DNA from: Deltaproteobacteria bacterium
GTDB lineage: Bacteria > Desulfobacterota > Desulfuromonadia > Desulfuromonadales > JAAYDE01
Reading direction: 5' to 3'
DNA length: 61,830 bases
NCBI GenBank assembly: GCA_016934985.1
Contig: JAFGRU010000104.1
Span: forward strand, 1 to 61,830
Shown: positions 51,684 to 60,338 of the stretch, one piece after another
How positions within the stretch are numbered: the first letter of the stretch is position 1
Layout of the letters: the number at the start of each line of letters is the position of its first letter
The notes under the pieces: model-generated
Seen by the model: only the letters and a program-made list of their open reading frames with translations
The model's database searches: none
What the model was told of the DNA's origin: nothing
Made by a program: the position numbers and the translations under genes

Positions 51684-53369
51684 TCAGGTCGGTATCAGGC
51701 TCGGATTGATTTTTTTCTGCCGGATATGCACTTTTTTCAGATGATTGAAGATTGCCTTAGGCATTCCTTCGGGCAGTTCCACGGTGCTGTGATCGTCAAA
51801 AAGCTTGATGCGTCCGATAAAGCGGCTGTCGAGGTCGACTTCGTTGGCAATGGCACCAACGATGTCAGCAGGCTTGATGTCATGCTGTTTTCCCACCTCC
51901 AGACGGTAACAATCGTATTTGAACTCCGTATCCTGTTCCTTTTGCTTCTTCTCCCGGCGGGCTGCTTTGGGAGGTGTTGCCTCCCGGGCCGGTTTTTCCT
52001 GCTCGCGTTTTTCCTTTGGGCGGTTTTTCGCGTCTGGTTTCACGTCAAGGGCGTTTTTCCGCACCTGCAGGGGCTGGCTTTTCTGTGCCAGATAGAGGAG
52101 GGCAGGGGCCAGTTCCTCCAGGGACATACCGAGGTTCTGCTGGAGTTCCCCCAAATACTTGCTGAAAAAATCAAGGGAGCGGGTCTCCAGGGTTTTTTTG
52201 ATGTGCTCCTTGAAGCGGTCGCCCCGTTTTTTCTCCAGATCGCGGCTGGTTGGTACGCGGCCTTCGGTTATTTTTTGCCGGGTAGTTTTCTCAATAGCGA
52301 ACAGATAACGTTTTTCGCGGGGGGTGACGAAAAGGATGGCCTTGCCGTCGCGTCCGGCCCGGCCGGTGCGGCCGATGCGGTGGACGTAAGGTTCCGGGTC
52401 CTGGGGAATGTCGTAATTAATGACCAGGCTGAGGCAGTCCACGTCAAGTCCTCTGGCGGCCACGTCGGTGGCTACAACAATTTTCAGCTGACCGCTTTTC
52501 AGGCGCTTGAGGGTGCTTTCGCGCAGGCTCTGATTCATGTCGCCGTTCAGGGCTGCCACAGGGAACCTGGCTGCTTCCAGCTTTTCCGCGACCTCAACGG
52601 TTTTGGCCTTGGTGCGGACGAAAATCAGAACGCCGTCGTAATCCTCAACCTCGAGAAGGCGGATCAGGGCCTCCGGTTTCTGCTCCTCTTTGAGGAACAG
52701 GTAATGTTGTTCGATATTTTCCACCGTAGCGGTCCGGGAGGCGATGTGGATTTCAGCCGGTTCGTGGAGATAGTTGCGGGCCATGCGTTTGACCGGTTCC
52801 GGCAGGGTGGCGGAAAACAAGGCCTTCTGGCAGGTTACGGGTGCGCTGGCCATGATTCTTTCGACATCCTCGATAAAGCCCATGTGGAGCATTTCATCGC
52901 CTTCGTCGAGAACCAGGGCGCGCAGTTCGTTAAGCCTCAGGGTGCCGCGTTCCAGGTGGTCGAGGAGGCGTCCCGGGGTGCCGACCACCACCTGGGCTCC
53001 CCGCCGCAGGCCTTTAAGCTGTTCGCCATAGCCCTGGCCGCCGTAAAGGGTCAGGATATGGATGCCCTCCAGGTATTTTGCGTAGGAGCGGAAAGATTCG
53101 GCCACCTGGATGGCCAGTTCGCGGGTAGGAGTCAAAACCAGCACCTGGGCCACGTTTCGGCGTGGATCTATATGGGTCAACAGGGGGAGGGCAAAAGCGG
53201 CGGTTTTCCCGGTTCCGGTTTGAGCCTGGCCGAAGAGATCGCGCCGCTCCAAAAGAACGGGAATCGCTTCCGCCTGGATGGGTGTGGGTTCTTCGTAGTT
53301 CAGGTCGTTAAGGGCGTTGACAAGAGCTGTCGGAAGAGACAGGTTGGAAAAGGTCATTTGATTGGACAT
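51684..53369 (-). CDS. deaD: DEAD-box RNA helicase, DeaD/CsdA type
   Basis: A 561-residue RNA helicase. Motifs: Q motif YEEPTPIQAEAIP, Walker A AQTGTGKT, PTRELAIQ, motif II VLDEGDEM (the Ala of DEAD is Gly, and the D is preserved as DEGD), motif III SATLP, TDVAARGLD, motif VI HRIGRTGRAGR. The C-terminal 250 residues include a basic linker and a DbpA-like RNA-binding domain (YRLEVGKQHDIKPADIVGAI, ELPEGMPKAIF) seen in CsdA/DeaD. The start ATG at 53369 is preferred over an upstream extension. A decayed copy of the last 35 residues lies at 47640-47756. The helicase is probably cold-inducible and works on ribosome assembly. Confidence 0.93.
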   Translation of the reverse strand: MSNQMTFSNLSLPTALVNALNDLNYEEPTPIQAEAIPVLLERRDLFGQAQTGTGKTAAFALPLLTHIDPRRNVAQVLVLTPTRELAIQVAESFRSYAKYLEGIHILTLYGGQGYGEQLKGLRRGAQVVVGTPGRLLDHLERGTLRLNELRALVLDEGDEMLHMGFIEDVERIMASAPVTCQKALFSATLPEPVKRMARNYLHEPAEIHIASRTATVENIEQHYLFLKEEQKPEALIRLLEVEDYDGVLIFVRTKAKTVEVAEKLEAARFPVAALNGDMNQSLRESTLKRLKSGQLKIVVATDVAARGLDVDCLSLVINYDIPQDPEPYVHRIGRTGRAGRDGKAILFVTPREKRYLFAIEKTTRQKITEGRVPTSRDLEKKRGDRFKEHIKKTLETRSLDFFSKYLGELQQNLGMSLEELAPALLYLAQKSQPLQVRKNALDVKPDAKNRPKEKREQEKPAREATPPKAARREKKQKEQDTEFKYDCYRLEVGKQHDIKPADIVGAIANEVDLDSRFIGRIKLFDDHSTVELPEGMPKAIFNHLKKVHIRQKKINPSLIPT

Positions 53370-53635
53370 GGATTCGCCTGTTAAAATTGAATTCAAGCGC
53401 CGCAGGGCAGCAACTGTCCTGCACCGCCGGGAGTAAACCAAAAAATGTCTGACAGAAACTTAAAGCTTAATGATGGATTTCGGTCTTTCGGAATTTTTTT
53501 TACCGCTTTTCAGGAAATACGCAGGAAGGTTAAGTTGAGCCAGGGTGAACAGAAAAATTTCAGAACTCAATTACATACTCTGAAAACCAACCATCGTCAA
53601 CAACTTTTATTGAAAAATTATTCATATACCTGGTG

Positions 53636-53737
53636 GATGGCCTTGCGCACCCATTCCCCGGGCCGCATTAAAACATGTGCAGGGCATATCGCCATTCAGG
53701 CGCCAGACGCTCTTTCCAGGGGCGCCGCAACTCCATC
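53636..53737. repeat. Interspersed repeat family 1, copy C
   Basis: About 102 bp. Ends GATGGCCTTGCG (53636-53647) and CGCAACTCCATC (53726-53737) are complementary at 10 of 12 positions. Inner blocks CCGGGCCGCATTAAAAC and CGCCATTCAGGCGCCAGACG match copies A and B. The element overlaps the stop codon of the N-formylglutamate amidohydrolase gene by 2 bp. The rest of 53370-53635 shows nothing recognisable. Confidence 0.8.
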
Positions 53738-54449
53738 ACGCAGAACAGTTTTTTAATTCTTTCGGAATGCTTTCCGCCAACAAACCCAGAATCTTTTCCC
53801 ACTGCTGAAGCACTTCGTTGACAAGGGCCTGATTGACCTCCAGCTCAAGGGCGAGATAGGCCTCGCCGTCGAACTGCCGACGATAGGTTTGCTGATGGCA
53901 GTCGCTTGTTCCCCGGTAGGGATAATTGAGGCGGACCCGAAGTTGCGGGGCGAGCATCTTCAGGCGTTTTTGCCACAACCGCGCGAAGGCGGTTTCGTTT
54001 CGGCGTCCAGGGTCGTAGAGAAGGCCGATATCAGCCCGGCGTGTTTGCTCTTTCAGGATTGGGGTGAAGGAATGGACGGAGAGGTGAACCACAGCCAGTC
54101 CTTTCTGACGCCGACCGCTTATCCATTCAGCCACGCGCCGGCGGAAAGGATGGTAGTAATCATCCAGGAGCTTCTCTTTTTCCCTTTCGCCGAGGCCGCG
54201 GCTGAACTCCGACCAGAGGCCGCGGTTTTCGGGGGAGCGGTTGTGGTCGGTCAGAAGGCGCGTGACCTCGGCTTCGAAACAGGGGGCGGCCAGGGTGTTG
54301 GCCAGGTAACGGGCCAGCTCCAGAGCGCCCGGATCGAAGCCCCGGTGGGTTGCGAGGATATCCTCTCGGCCGCTGAACAGGTGGCGCCATTGATCAGGCA
54401 CATGGTTGACGGCGTGTTCACAACTGATGAGAAAGGCGGTCTCAGCCAT
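53736..54449 (-). CDS. N-formylglutamate amidohydrolase-family protein
   Basis: A 237-residue hydrolase of the FGase (HutG-like) family. Opening LISCEHAVNHVP near residue 8-19 supplies a metal-ligand Glu/His pair, with RLLTDHNRSPENRGLWSEF and HLSVHSFTP (further metal-ligand His) and a later Glu in YLALELEVNQ. In histidine degradation the family removes formyl groups from formylglutamate, but no hut genes are here. Instead the gene is the last of an overlapping series with an ATP-grasp ligase and a GCS2 ligase, so its substrate is probably an amide made by those ligases. Start ATG at 54449 overlaps the GCS2 gene by 8 bp. Confidence 0.85.
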   Translation of the reverse strand: MAETAFLISCEHAVNHVPDQWRHLFSGREDILATHRGFDPGALELARYLANTLAAPCFEAEVTRLLTDHNRSPENRGLWSEFSRGLGEREKEKLLDDYYHPFRRRVAEWISGRRQKGLAVVHLSVHSFTPILKEQTRRADIGLLYDPGRRNETAFARLWQKRLKMLAPQLRVRLNYPYRGTSDCHQQTYRRQFDGEAYLALELEVNQALVNEVLQQWEKILGLLAESIPKELKNCSA

Positions 54450-55674
54450 GGAACATGACCCCTTCCCGGAGGCAGCGGCAAAGTTCCCGGTAGACGGCTG
54501 CGATCTGGTCCCGGCCGGAATCACTGCCCAGGGCATTCACTATCCGCCGTGCCAGGGGGCCCCGGTCGAAGATGACTTCCAGGGGTTTCCATGCCGGGTC
54601 ATGGGCGGGCAGCAGGCGTTGGGCCAGGGCCCGCCACAGGCCGCCGGCCGTGATTTCTTTCTGCTTTATGCCGAACATAGCGAGAAACGGCGGATTGGCA
54701 ATGACCGCATCAGCGCCGGCCTGCAGGACATCGAGGAAGAGGCCGAAGAGAAAGTTTTCATGCCATGCCTGCTGATCCCCGGCCGCAGCCCAGGTTTCAT
54801 CCGCCAGCTCTTTCAGTGTTGCGACAATGAGGCGGATGATGGCCAGATCCGCGGCCGGACACTCCTGGATGTCGAGGAGGCGGATCTCTATGGTGTTGCG
54901 TTCGAAGCGGGCGATGGCCCCCCGCGAGTTGAGCCACTCCTCCTGGAGGATTTTTTCAGGGTCATGGGGTGCGATGTCCCGGTACATGACTTCGAGGATA
55001 TCCCGCCGGTAGGCTTCCTCGCTGAAGACCGCCTCGGGGATGATTTTACCGATGATGGAGGGGATGCGGCGCTGGTTGAGGCGGTAGACTTCCAGGCGGT
55101 TGTCGAGGTGGCCGTTGACCCGGCCGTCCATGACCGGGCTGGCTGCGGCGATTGCCGGAAGCAGCGGCAGGATCAAACGGATGGCGGCATGGAGGCGCGC
55201 GAACTCCCCGTCGTCGGCAAAAGGAAGGTTGAGATGGGTGCTCTGCAGGTTGCTCCAGCCGTGGCCCCGGCAGCCGAAAACCCGGTCGTAGGTTGCATAG
55301 ATGCTGCGGTCGCCGTGGGGCCAGAGGCAGGTTTCCCGGTCCGGGTCCATCCATGGATGCATGGCGCCGGGCATGAGCATGCCCCCCTCCATTCCAAGCA
55401 GACGGTTGACCTCTCCGACCTGGGAACTGAATATCTCATCCAGGCCCTCCAGGGAGGCGGCCGGGCCGTTGGTCTTCAGCTCCACGACATGGAGGACCAG
55501 TTCATTCGACCAGCGCAGCGGCCCCCGATTCACCTCGTTGACCATGCGTCCGGCCACGGAGTGCAGCAGCTTGTCGGCAACCGGCAGAACCGCCAGGCTG
55601 TCCTGCGACACAATCATGTATTCGAGTTCGACCCCGAAGCCCTGGAACAGGCCTAATACATTCCGCCGGTTCAT
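54442..55674 (-). CDS. Glutamate-cysteine ligase-type (GCS2) carboxylate-amine ligase
   Basis: A 410-residue enzyme of the GCS2 family (YbdK-like fold), which joins a glutamate side chain to an amine using ATP. The start MNRRNVLGLFQGFGVELEYM holds the catalytic Glu in the ELEY motif; further conserved stretches are VELKTNGPAASLEG, GGMLMPGAMHPWMDP and STHLNLPFADD, with the Arg/His clusters in ERNTIEIRLLDIQECPAADL. Whether cysteine is the acceptor cannot be told. It is the third gene of the overlapping operon, overlapping RimK-like by 4 bp and the amidohydrolase by 8 bp. Confidence 0.88.
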   Translation of the reverse strand: MNRRNVLGLFQGFGVELEYMIVSQDSLAVLPVADKLLHSVAGRMVNEVNRGPLRWSNELVLHVVELKTNGPAASLEGLDEIFSSQVGEVNRLLGMEGGMLMPGAMHPWMDPDRETCLWPHGDRSIYATYDRVFGCRGHGWSNLQSTHLNLPFADDGEFARLHAAIRLILPLLPAIAAASPVMDGRVNGHLDNRLEVYRLNQRRIPSIIGKIIPEAVFSEEAYRRDILEVMYRDIAPHDPEKILQEEWLNSRGAIARFERNTIEIRLLDIQECPAADLAIIRLIVATLKELADETWAAAGDQQAWHENFLFGLFLDVLQAGADAVIANPPFLAMFGIKQKEITAGGLWRALAQRLLPAHDPAWKPLEVIFDRGPLARRIVNALGSDSGRDQIAAVYRELCRCLREGVMFHG

Positions 55675-57143
55675 AAGGGGCCTTTGCGTTGTTCTACGCG
55701 TCGCAACAGGGTTCTCATGATGATGTCGTAAAGGTGGTTTTTGAGGATTTTGTCCTCCACCCCGGCGTCAATGTTCGGGTTGTCATTGATCTCGATGATG
55801 TAGGTCTGGTCGCCTGCCTGCTTGAGATCGACCCCGTAGAGACCGTCGCCGATGAGGTTTGCGGCCTTGAGGGCGGTACGTAAAACCGTGTTCGGCAGGT
55901 GTTCCACCGGAACGGTCTCGTAACGCCCCTCGTCCATTTTGGCCCCGCCAAGGTCACGTTTGTAGATCTGCCAATGCTTTTTGGCCATGAAGTAGCGGCA
56001 CGCGTACAGGGGCTGGCGGTCAAAAATGCCGACCCGCCAGTCGAAGGAAGTGGGCAGAAATTCCTGGGCGATGATCAGGTCGGAACGGTTCATGAGGCGC
56101 TCAAGGGTTTCCTTGAGGTCGCTTTCCTTCTCAACTTTGACCACCCCCTGGGAAAAGGAGGAGTCCGGCTGCTTGAGGACCATGGGGAAGCCGAGCTGCC
56201 CGGCCAGGGTTTTGCGGTTGTCGCGGTGAACGATGAGGGTGCGCGGCGTGGGAACCTTGTGGGCATCGAGAATTTCCGCCAGGAACACCTTGTTGGTGCA
56301 TTTGAGGATCGACTTGGGATCGTCGATGACCACCAGCCCTTCCGCTGCGGCGCGGCGGGCAAAGCGGTAGGTGTGGTGATTGACGGCGGTGGTTTCGCGG
56401 ATGAACAGGGCGTCGAATTCGGCCAGGCGGCCGTAGTCATCGCGGCCAATGCGTTCGGTCGAGAAACCGGCCTGTTCGGCGGCTTTCTCGAAGCGTTGCA
56501 GGGCCTTTTCGTTAGAAGGCGGTTCCGCTTCGTTGGGATCGACGAGGATCGCCATGTCATAGCGTGAATGCTTACGTTTTTTCGGTGAGATCTGGCGTCC
56601 GGCAAAATAGGCGCTGGCGGCATCGAGGAGGAAATCCCTGTGATCCTCGGGAACGTCGCTGACGGCCACGGGACCGATATTCTGCAGCTGCCACTTGGAC
56701 TGGCGCGAACTCCAGATAAACTGCGCACGCATCAGGGGCGCCTGGAAAAGGCCGAACAGTTTGCGGCATAAAAGCTCGTAACGTTTGGCCAGATTTTTTC
56801 CGAAGTAGATACTCAGGGTGAAGTCCTTGCTCTGCAGATGCGAGAGGCTTTTCTGAACCAGGTTGTCGAGTTCTTCGGAAATGGTGCGGACAATCTCGGC
56901 AGACTTCAGGTCCTGGATGGTCTGGACCCCGGGCAGGGGCCGGTGCCCCCGGGCTGCCGCCAGCAGCGACACGTAGTAGCCGGTGCTCTGGTAGCGGTAG
57001 GAGCGGCACAGGTTGTAGATCTTGAGGCCGCGCCGGGCGGTATATTCGGCATTAGTCAGGTAGCTTGATGCTGCGGCGACTTCCACATCGGATATGACGT
57101 GGGGCCAGTCGCCGGGATCATCGACGACGATAAGACTTGGCAT
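55671..57143 (-). CDS. RimK-like ATP-grasp ligase with N-terminal accessory domain
   Basis: A 490-residue protein. The C-terminal 290 residues are an ATP-grasp ligase: nucleotide-lid residues KQPDSSFSQGVVKVEKES, the acceptor loop DWRVGIFDRQP and the metal site YIIEINDNPNIDAGVE. RimK itself adds glutamates to ribosomal protein S6. The N-terminal 200 residues (YLTNAEYTARRGLKIYNLCR, AARGHRPLPGVQTIQDLKSA) are an extra domain, known from RimK-like proteins of uncertain function. The enzyme should form a peptide or isopeptide bond onto a carboxylate acceptor. It overlaps the C39 gene by 26 bp and GCS2 by 4 bp. Confidence 0.9.
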   Translation of the reverse strand: MPSLIVVDDPGDWPHVISDVEVAAASSYLTNAEYTARRGLKIYNLCRSYRYQSTGYYVSLLAAARGHRPLPGVQTIQDLKSAEIVRTISEELDNLVQKSLSHLQSKDFTLSIYFGKNLAKRYELLCRKLFGLFQAPLMRAQFIWSSRQSKWQLQNIGPVAVSDVPEDHRDFLLDAASAYFAGRQISPKKRKHSRYDMAILVDPNEAEPPSNEKALQRFEKAAEQAGFSTERIGRDDYGRLAEFDALFIRETTAVNHHTYRFARRAAAEGLVVIDDPKSILKCTNKVFLAEILDAHKVPTPRTLIVHRDNRKTLAGQLGFPMVLKQPDSSFSQGVVKVEKESDLKETLERLMNRSDLIIAQEFLPTSFDWRVGIFDRQPLYACRYFMAKKHWQIYKRDLGGAKMDEGRYETVPVEHLPNTVLRTALKAANLIGDGLYGVDLKQAGDQTYIIEINDNPNIDAGVEDKILKNHLYDIIMRTLLRRVEQRKGPL

Positions 57144-57861
57144 AGTTTCTCTTTCGGGAGTGACGAGGTTCCAGGATGATCAGGTTGCCGTCGTAGGTCA
57201 GGACACCGAGGAGGATGGCGTTGATGACCCTGGAAATCGGGCTGCTGTATTTGTGACCATTGGCAATGGGGTTGGTGTGGAGAGGGTCGGCGATCATTAC
57301 TTTGCGATTTTCCCGGTCGTAGCCGCAGAGCACGACAAAGTGCCCGGAAGGTTCCCCCTTGATGTCGTCGTACTCACATTTGGGGCCGAATTCGCGCGGA
57401 CTCTGATAGAGGTAGGTGGCGCTCAAGCCCGTGATGATCGGTCGGTTGCGTTTCAGAAAGCGGCGGATCAGGGCCGGGGTCAGATCCTGAAGAAGGAGCT
57501 TGCCTCCGAGGCGGAAAAATTCCAGGTAGGCCTTGCTGGCGGTGTGCAGTTTGGGATCGTTCTTGACCGCCATCTGGGCTTTGAGGCGTTCCACCGGGTC
57601 GGGGCCGCCGGAGGCCAGCCAGGTCGGGTCGAAAAGCTGCAGCTTGAAGGTATAGATGGTGGCGCGGTAGCCGCGGCGCAGGGCATGGCAGGCCAGCCAG
57701 ACACCCAGAGTTCCGCCCCCTTCCAGCATTGGAACTTCGTCAATGACCTGGTCGAGAGACAGGTGGTCTCCAAAATAAGCGTAGACGGCTTGCAGGCAGG
57801 TCGGCCCGCAGGTGATTTCATCCGGTTGGGGAAGAATGTTGAGTGACAGACGGCTGTCCAT
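57118..57861 (-). CDS. C39-like (papain-fold) peptidase
   Basis: A 247-residue cysteine peptidase-like protein. The catalytic Cys is in EITCGPTCLQAVYAYFGD near residue 18, the His in SGHFVVLCGYD near 163, and Asp in VMIADPLHTNP. The pattern is peptidase C39/BtrH-like, the group that cleaves double-glycine leaders or makes/transfers peptide bonds. It lacks the ABC transporter fused in bacteriocin exporters. As first gene of the operon it may process or transfer the product of the ligases, or hydrolyse it. No signal peptide, so cytoplasmic. Start ATG at 57861. Confidence 0.85.
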   Translation of the reverse strand: MDSRLSLNILPQPDEITCGPTCLQAVYAYFGDHLSLDQVIDEVPMLEGGGTLGVWLACHALRRGYRATIYTFKLQLFDPTWLASGGPDPVERLKAQMAVKNDPKLHTASKAYLEFFRLGGKLLLQDLTPALIRRFLKRNRPIITGLSATYLYQSPREFGPKCEYDDIKGEPSGHFVVLCGYDRENRKVMIADPLHTNPIANGHKYSSPISRVINAILLGVLTYDGNLIILEPRHSRKRNYAKSYRRR

Positions 57862-57974
57862 TTACGTGTTTTTCCGTGGCAATATTCAAAGCCGGGGGAA
57901 ATTATAATCACTTCTTTGGTAATAGCAATATGAAGATACAAAAATTTTTTTCTCGAAAAAAAATTTCCTCTGGG

Positions 57975-57990
57975 GGCCTTAGCAAAGGCC
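57975..57990 (-). terminator. Short hairpin after the DUF4870 gene
   Basis: GGCCTT/AAGGCC with a 4-base loop starts 1 bp past the DUF4870 stop and is followed on the minus strand by a run of Ts about 10 bases later, so it may act as its terminator. Confidence 0.5.
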
Positions 57991-57991
57991 G

Positions 57992-58393
57992 TCAGATGTA
58001 CATCTCCTTTCCATCATTGAGGTTGAGCCAGCCTTTGACAATGCGGTAGATGAACCACACCGAATTGGCGATGAGGATGAAAAAACCGATACCGAGGCCA
58101 AGGGTAAAAAATCCGACAACGCTCCACAGTAAAGCGAACCAGAAGGTCCTGATCTGCCATCGGAAATGAGATTCAAGCCAGGTGCCCCGGACATCGTTCA
58201 GTTTGACATAATTGACGACCACACCGATCAGGAAGGTGATGCCGACAAGAAGGGACGCCACCTGCAGGGCATAGACCAGGGTGGTGACGTTGCGGGCGGA
58301 TTTGAGCATTTCTTCGGTGGCCGGCGTGACGATTTCAGTTTTGACCCTTTGGCCTTCCTGCCCATAGGATTGTTTGTCAGTGTTTTCGTTCAT
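57992..58393 (-). CDS. DUF4870/Tic20-like membrane protein
   Basis: A 133-residue protein: an N-terminal polar segment of about 30 residues, then three predicted helices (about 37-60, 75-95 and 100-120; VYALQVASLLVGITFLIGVV and SVVGFFTLGLGIGFFILIAN). The segment DVRGTWLESHFRWQIRTFWF is typical of DUF4870/Tic20-like membrane proteins, of unknown function in bacteria. It is preceded by repeat E2 and lies upstream of nothing else on its strand; co-transcription with the peptidase operon (131-bp gap) cannot be excluded. Confidence 0.8.
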   Translation of the reverse strand: MNENTDKQSYGQEGQRVKTEIVTPATEEMLKSARNVTTLVYALQVASLLVGITFLIGVVVNYVKLNDVRGTWLESHFRWQIRTFWFALLWSVVGFFTLGLGIGFFILIANSVWFIYRIVKGWLNLNDGKEMYI

Positions 58394-58433
58394 AGTTTGA
58401 ATTATATCTCCAAATTCCCATTTTTGGTTACTG

Positions 58434-58527
58434 CCTGAATCCGTGGGTCAGGGGCGGGGAAAGAGTGTAAGTGCTTATCCAGGCCAATGACATGCGCTAT
58501 TGCCCGATCTTAACTCACCGAGCCAGG
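58434..58527. repeat. Interspersed repeat family 2, copy E2
   Basis: A 94-bp element opening CCTGAATCCGTGGGTCAGG and ending CTTAACTCACCGAGCCAGG, with the inner blocks AGAGTGTAAGTGCTTATCC and CAATGACATGCGCTATTGCC. It matches the reverse complement of copy E1 with about 70 inner bases missing. It ends 2 bp before the CPBP protease stop codon and lies 40 bp upstream of the DUF4870 start. Confidence 0.75.
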
Positions 58528-58529
58528 TA

Positions 58530-59177
58530 CTAGCCGTTGCTTATGATAAACAGACAAAAGTTCAAAAAGGCGTGAACCGAAATCGAGGCGATAAGGCCGC
58601 CCTTTATGTAAACGAGGGTAAATATAATCGAATAAAAGAAAAGTGCAATGTGCCCGATGGTAAACCCGCTCCAGACAAAATGGCCGAACATAAACAAAAA
58701 AGACAAGAAAACCAGGGCGGCGGTGTCGCCGAAAGGTTTTTTCATGATTTCAAACAAATACCCGCGATAAAAAATTTCTTCCAGGCATGGTCCGAGAACA
58801 AAAAGAATAAAAATCGCCGGATAAAAATATTGAGAACCTAAGGAACTGATCTGGTGGGTTAATGGTGAATAGTTGCCGATAAACAAGGTGTTGGTAAAAA
58901 GTATCAGCCATGCGGCAACCATGCCTGCAAAGACACAAAAAAACAGATTTTTACCCCTCCAATAGATTGGTTTAAATGAGGTCCTTTTCCATAAATATAA
59001 AATAGCGACAAAAAAGGCTGATAAACTGAAGAAAATCAAAAAGGATACAAGCGGGACGGAGGGGAAAAACTCCAGAAGCTCCGGGGTTAAGAGTAAGCCG
59101 CCCAGCGCCTGGCATGCAAGGACGACGAAAAAACCTTCGGCAACGAGGACCAGGCTTTTCTGCTTGGAAAAATCCAC
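58530..59177 (-). CDS. CPBP-family intramembrane metalloprotease
   Basis: A 215-residue membrane protein with about six helices. The two CPBP catalytic motifs are EEIFYRGYLFE (EExxxR) and FMFGHFVWSG (Fxx(x)H). Members include type II CAAX prenyl proteases and bacteriocin-processing or immunity proteins; in bacteria they are frequently linked to peptide maturation. It lies in the same direction as the amidoligase operon, but 669 bp and one gene apart, so functional linkage is speculative. ATG start at 59177. Confidence 0.88.
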   Translation of the reverse strand: MDFSKQKSLVLVAEGFFVVLACQALGGLLLTPELLEFFPSVPLVSFLIFFSLSAFFVAILYLWKRTSFKPIYWRGKNLFFCVFAGMVAAWLILFTNTLFIGNYSPLTHQISSLGSQYFYPAIFILFVLGPCLEEIFYRGYLFEIMKKPFGDTAALVFLSFLFMFGHFVWSGFTIGHIALFFYSIIFTLVYIKGGLIASISVHAFLNFCLFIISNG

Positions 59178-59204
59178 CGGATACCCTTTCCCGCCTAACC
59201 CCCC

Positions 59205-60338
59205 TCAGCGGGTGGCTTCATTAAAAGAGTTCTCTAATCGGCTCTTCATTTCCGTGATGCGGCCGTAAGACTGGTCGATGCGGTCTTTGCTGATCTTGCC
59301 CGAATCAACCATTTTCCTGATGAGTTCAATGGTGCGGGGCACGATTTCCTCATCGTAGGTCAGGTTGTTGCCGAACACCAGGATGTCCACCCCGGCATCG
59401 ATTGCTTGGAAAATGGCCGTTTCGAGACCGTAATGATCGGCAATAGCGCGCATCTGCAAATCGTCCGAGATGACCACGCCCTCAAAGCAGAACCTGCCCC
59501 GCAGGAGATCGTCGACAATGGTTTTGGACAGGGTGGCAGGGTAGCGGCTGTCGAGCCGGGCGTTGAAAACGTGGGCCGTCATGATGGCGTCGGCCTGCCC
59601 GGCTGCGATGATGCGGGTGAAGGGGAGGAGTTCCCTCGCGGACCAGGTATTCGAGACGTCGGTAAAGCCAAGGTGGGAATCCGCCTGGGAGCTGCCGTGA
59701 CCTGGGAAGTGCTTGAGGGTGGTAAGGACGCCGTGGCGGTGGTGGGCTTTGATGTAGCTCAGGGCGTGGGCGGTGACTTTGTTCGGGTCATCTGAGAAGC
59801 AGCGTTCCCGTTTGGCGATAACCGGATTATTGGGGTTGCTGCAGAGATCGACCACCGGCGCCAGGTTGAGGTTGATGCCGAGGTCTGCGAGGGTTGCGGC
59901 AATTTTGTCCGCCTCCTTGTCGGTCGTTGTCAGATCGTCAAGCCAGCCGAGATTTCTGTGCGAGCGGGTTGTGGGAAAACCGGCACCTTCTTTCAAACGG
60001 GCCACCTTGCCGCCTTCCTGGTCGACGGCGATCAGTAAAGGCGTGGAGGCAGCCTGCTGCAGGCTGATGGTCAGGACCTTGAGCTGTGCGGGGGAGGAGA
60101 TATTGCGTTTGTCCTGTTTCTGGAGCGTGTCCTGATCGAAAAGGACGACACCGCCCAGGTTGTAGCGGCGAATATCCCTGAGGATGAAGTGGTCGCGGCC
60201 CACAACCGTGCCCCGAAAACCGACCATCAGCATCTGGCCGATTTTGTCGTCGAGGGTGGGGCCGGAGGAAAAGAGGTTCCAACCGCAGCCCGCGAGCAGC
60301 AGCACGGTTAATAGAAGTGAAATCAGCTTTCCGTTCAT
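59205..60338 (-). CDS. Glycoside hydrolase family 3 lipoprotein (NagZ-like)
   Basis: A 377-residue enzyme with signal peptide and lipobox LAGC, so it is anchored in the envelope rather than cytosolic like classical NagZ. The GH3 catalytic block KHFPGHG (near residue 210) has the His that serves as acid/base, IAVDQEGGKVARL is the family N-terminal block and GVVISDDLQMRAI holds the nucleophile Asp. It likely releases terminal beta-N-acetylhexosamine from murein or other glycans. It stands 27 bp upstream of the CPBP gene on the same strand. Confidence 0.9.
   Translation of the reverse strand: MNGKLISLLLTVLLLAGCGWNLFSSGPTLDDKIGQMLMVGFRGTVVGRDHFILRDIRRYNLGGVVLFDQDTLQKQDKRNISSPAQLKVLTISLQQAASTPLLIAVDQEGGKVARLKEGAGFPTTRSHRNLGWLDDLTTTDKEADKIAATLADLGINLNLAPVVDLCSNPNNPVIAKRERCFSDDPNKVTAHALSYIKAHHRHGVLTTLKHFPGHGSSQADSHLGFTDVSNTWSARELLPFTRIIAAGQADAIMTAHVFNARLDSRYPATLSKTIVDDLLRGRFCFEGVVISDDLQMRAIADHYGLETAIFQAIDAGVDILVFGNNLTYDEEIVPRTIELIRKMVDSGKISKDRIDQSYGRITEMKSRLENSFNEATR

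Noticed and set aside
51726-53384. Plus-strand 552-codon frame opposite the DeaD-type helicase
   Set aside because: Mirror frame of a highly conserved helicase; long antisense frames are common in G+C-rich third-position genes.
54406-55656. Plus-strand 416-codon frame opposite the GCS2 gene
   Set aside because: Same reason: antisense shadow of a gene with intact catalytic motifs.
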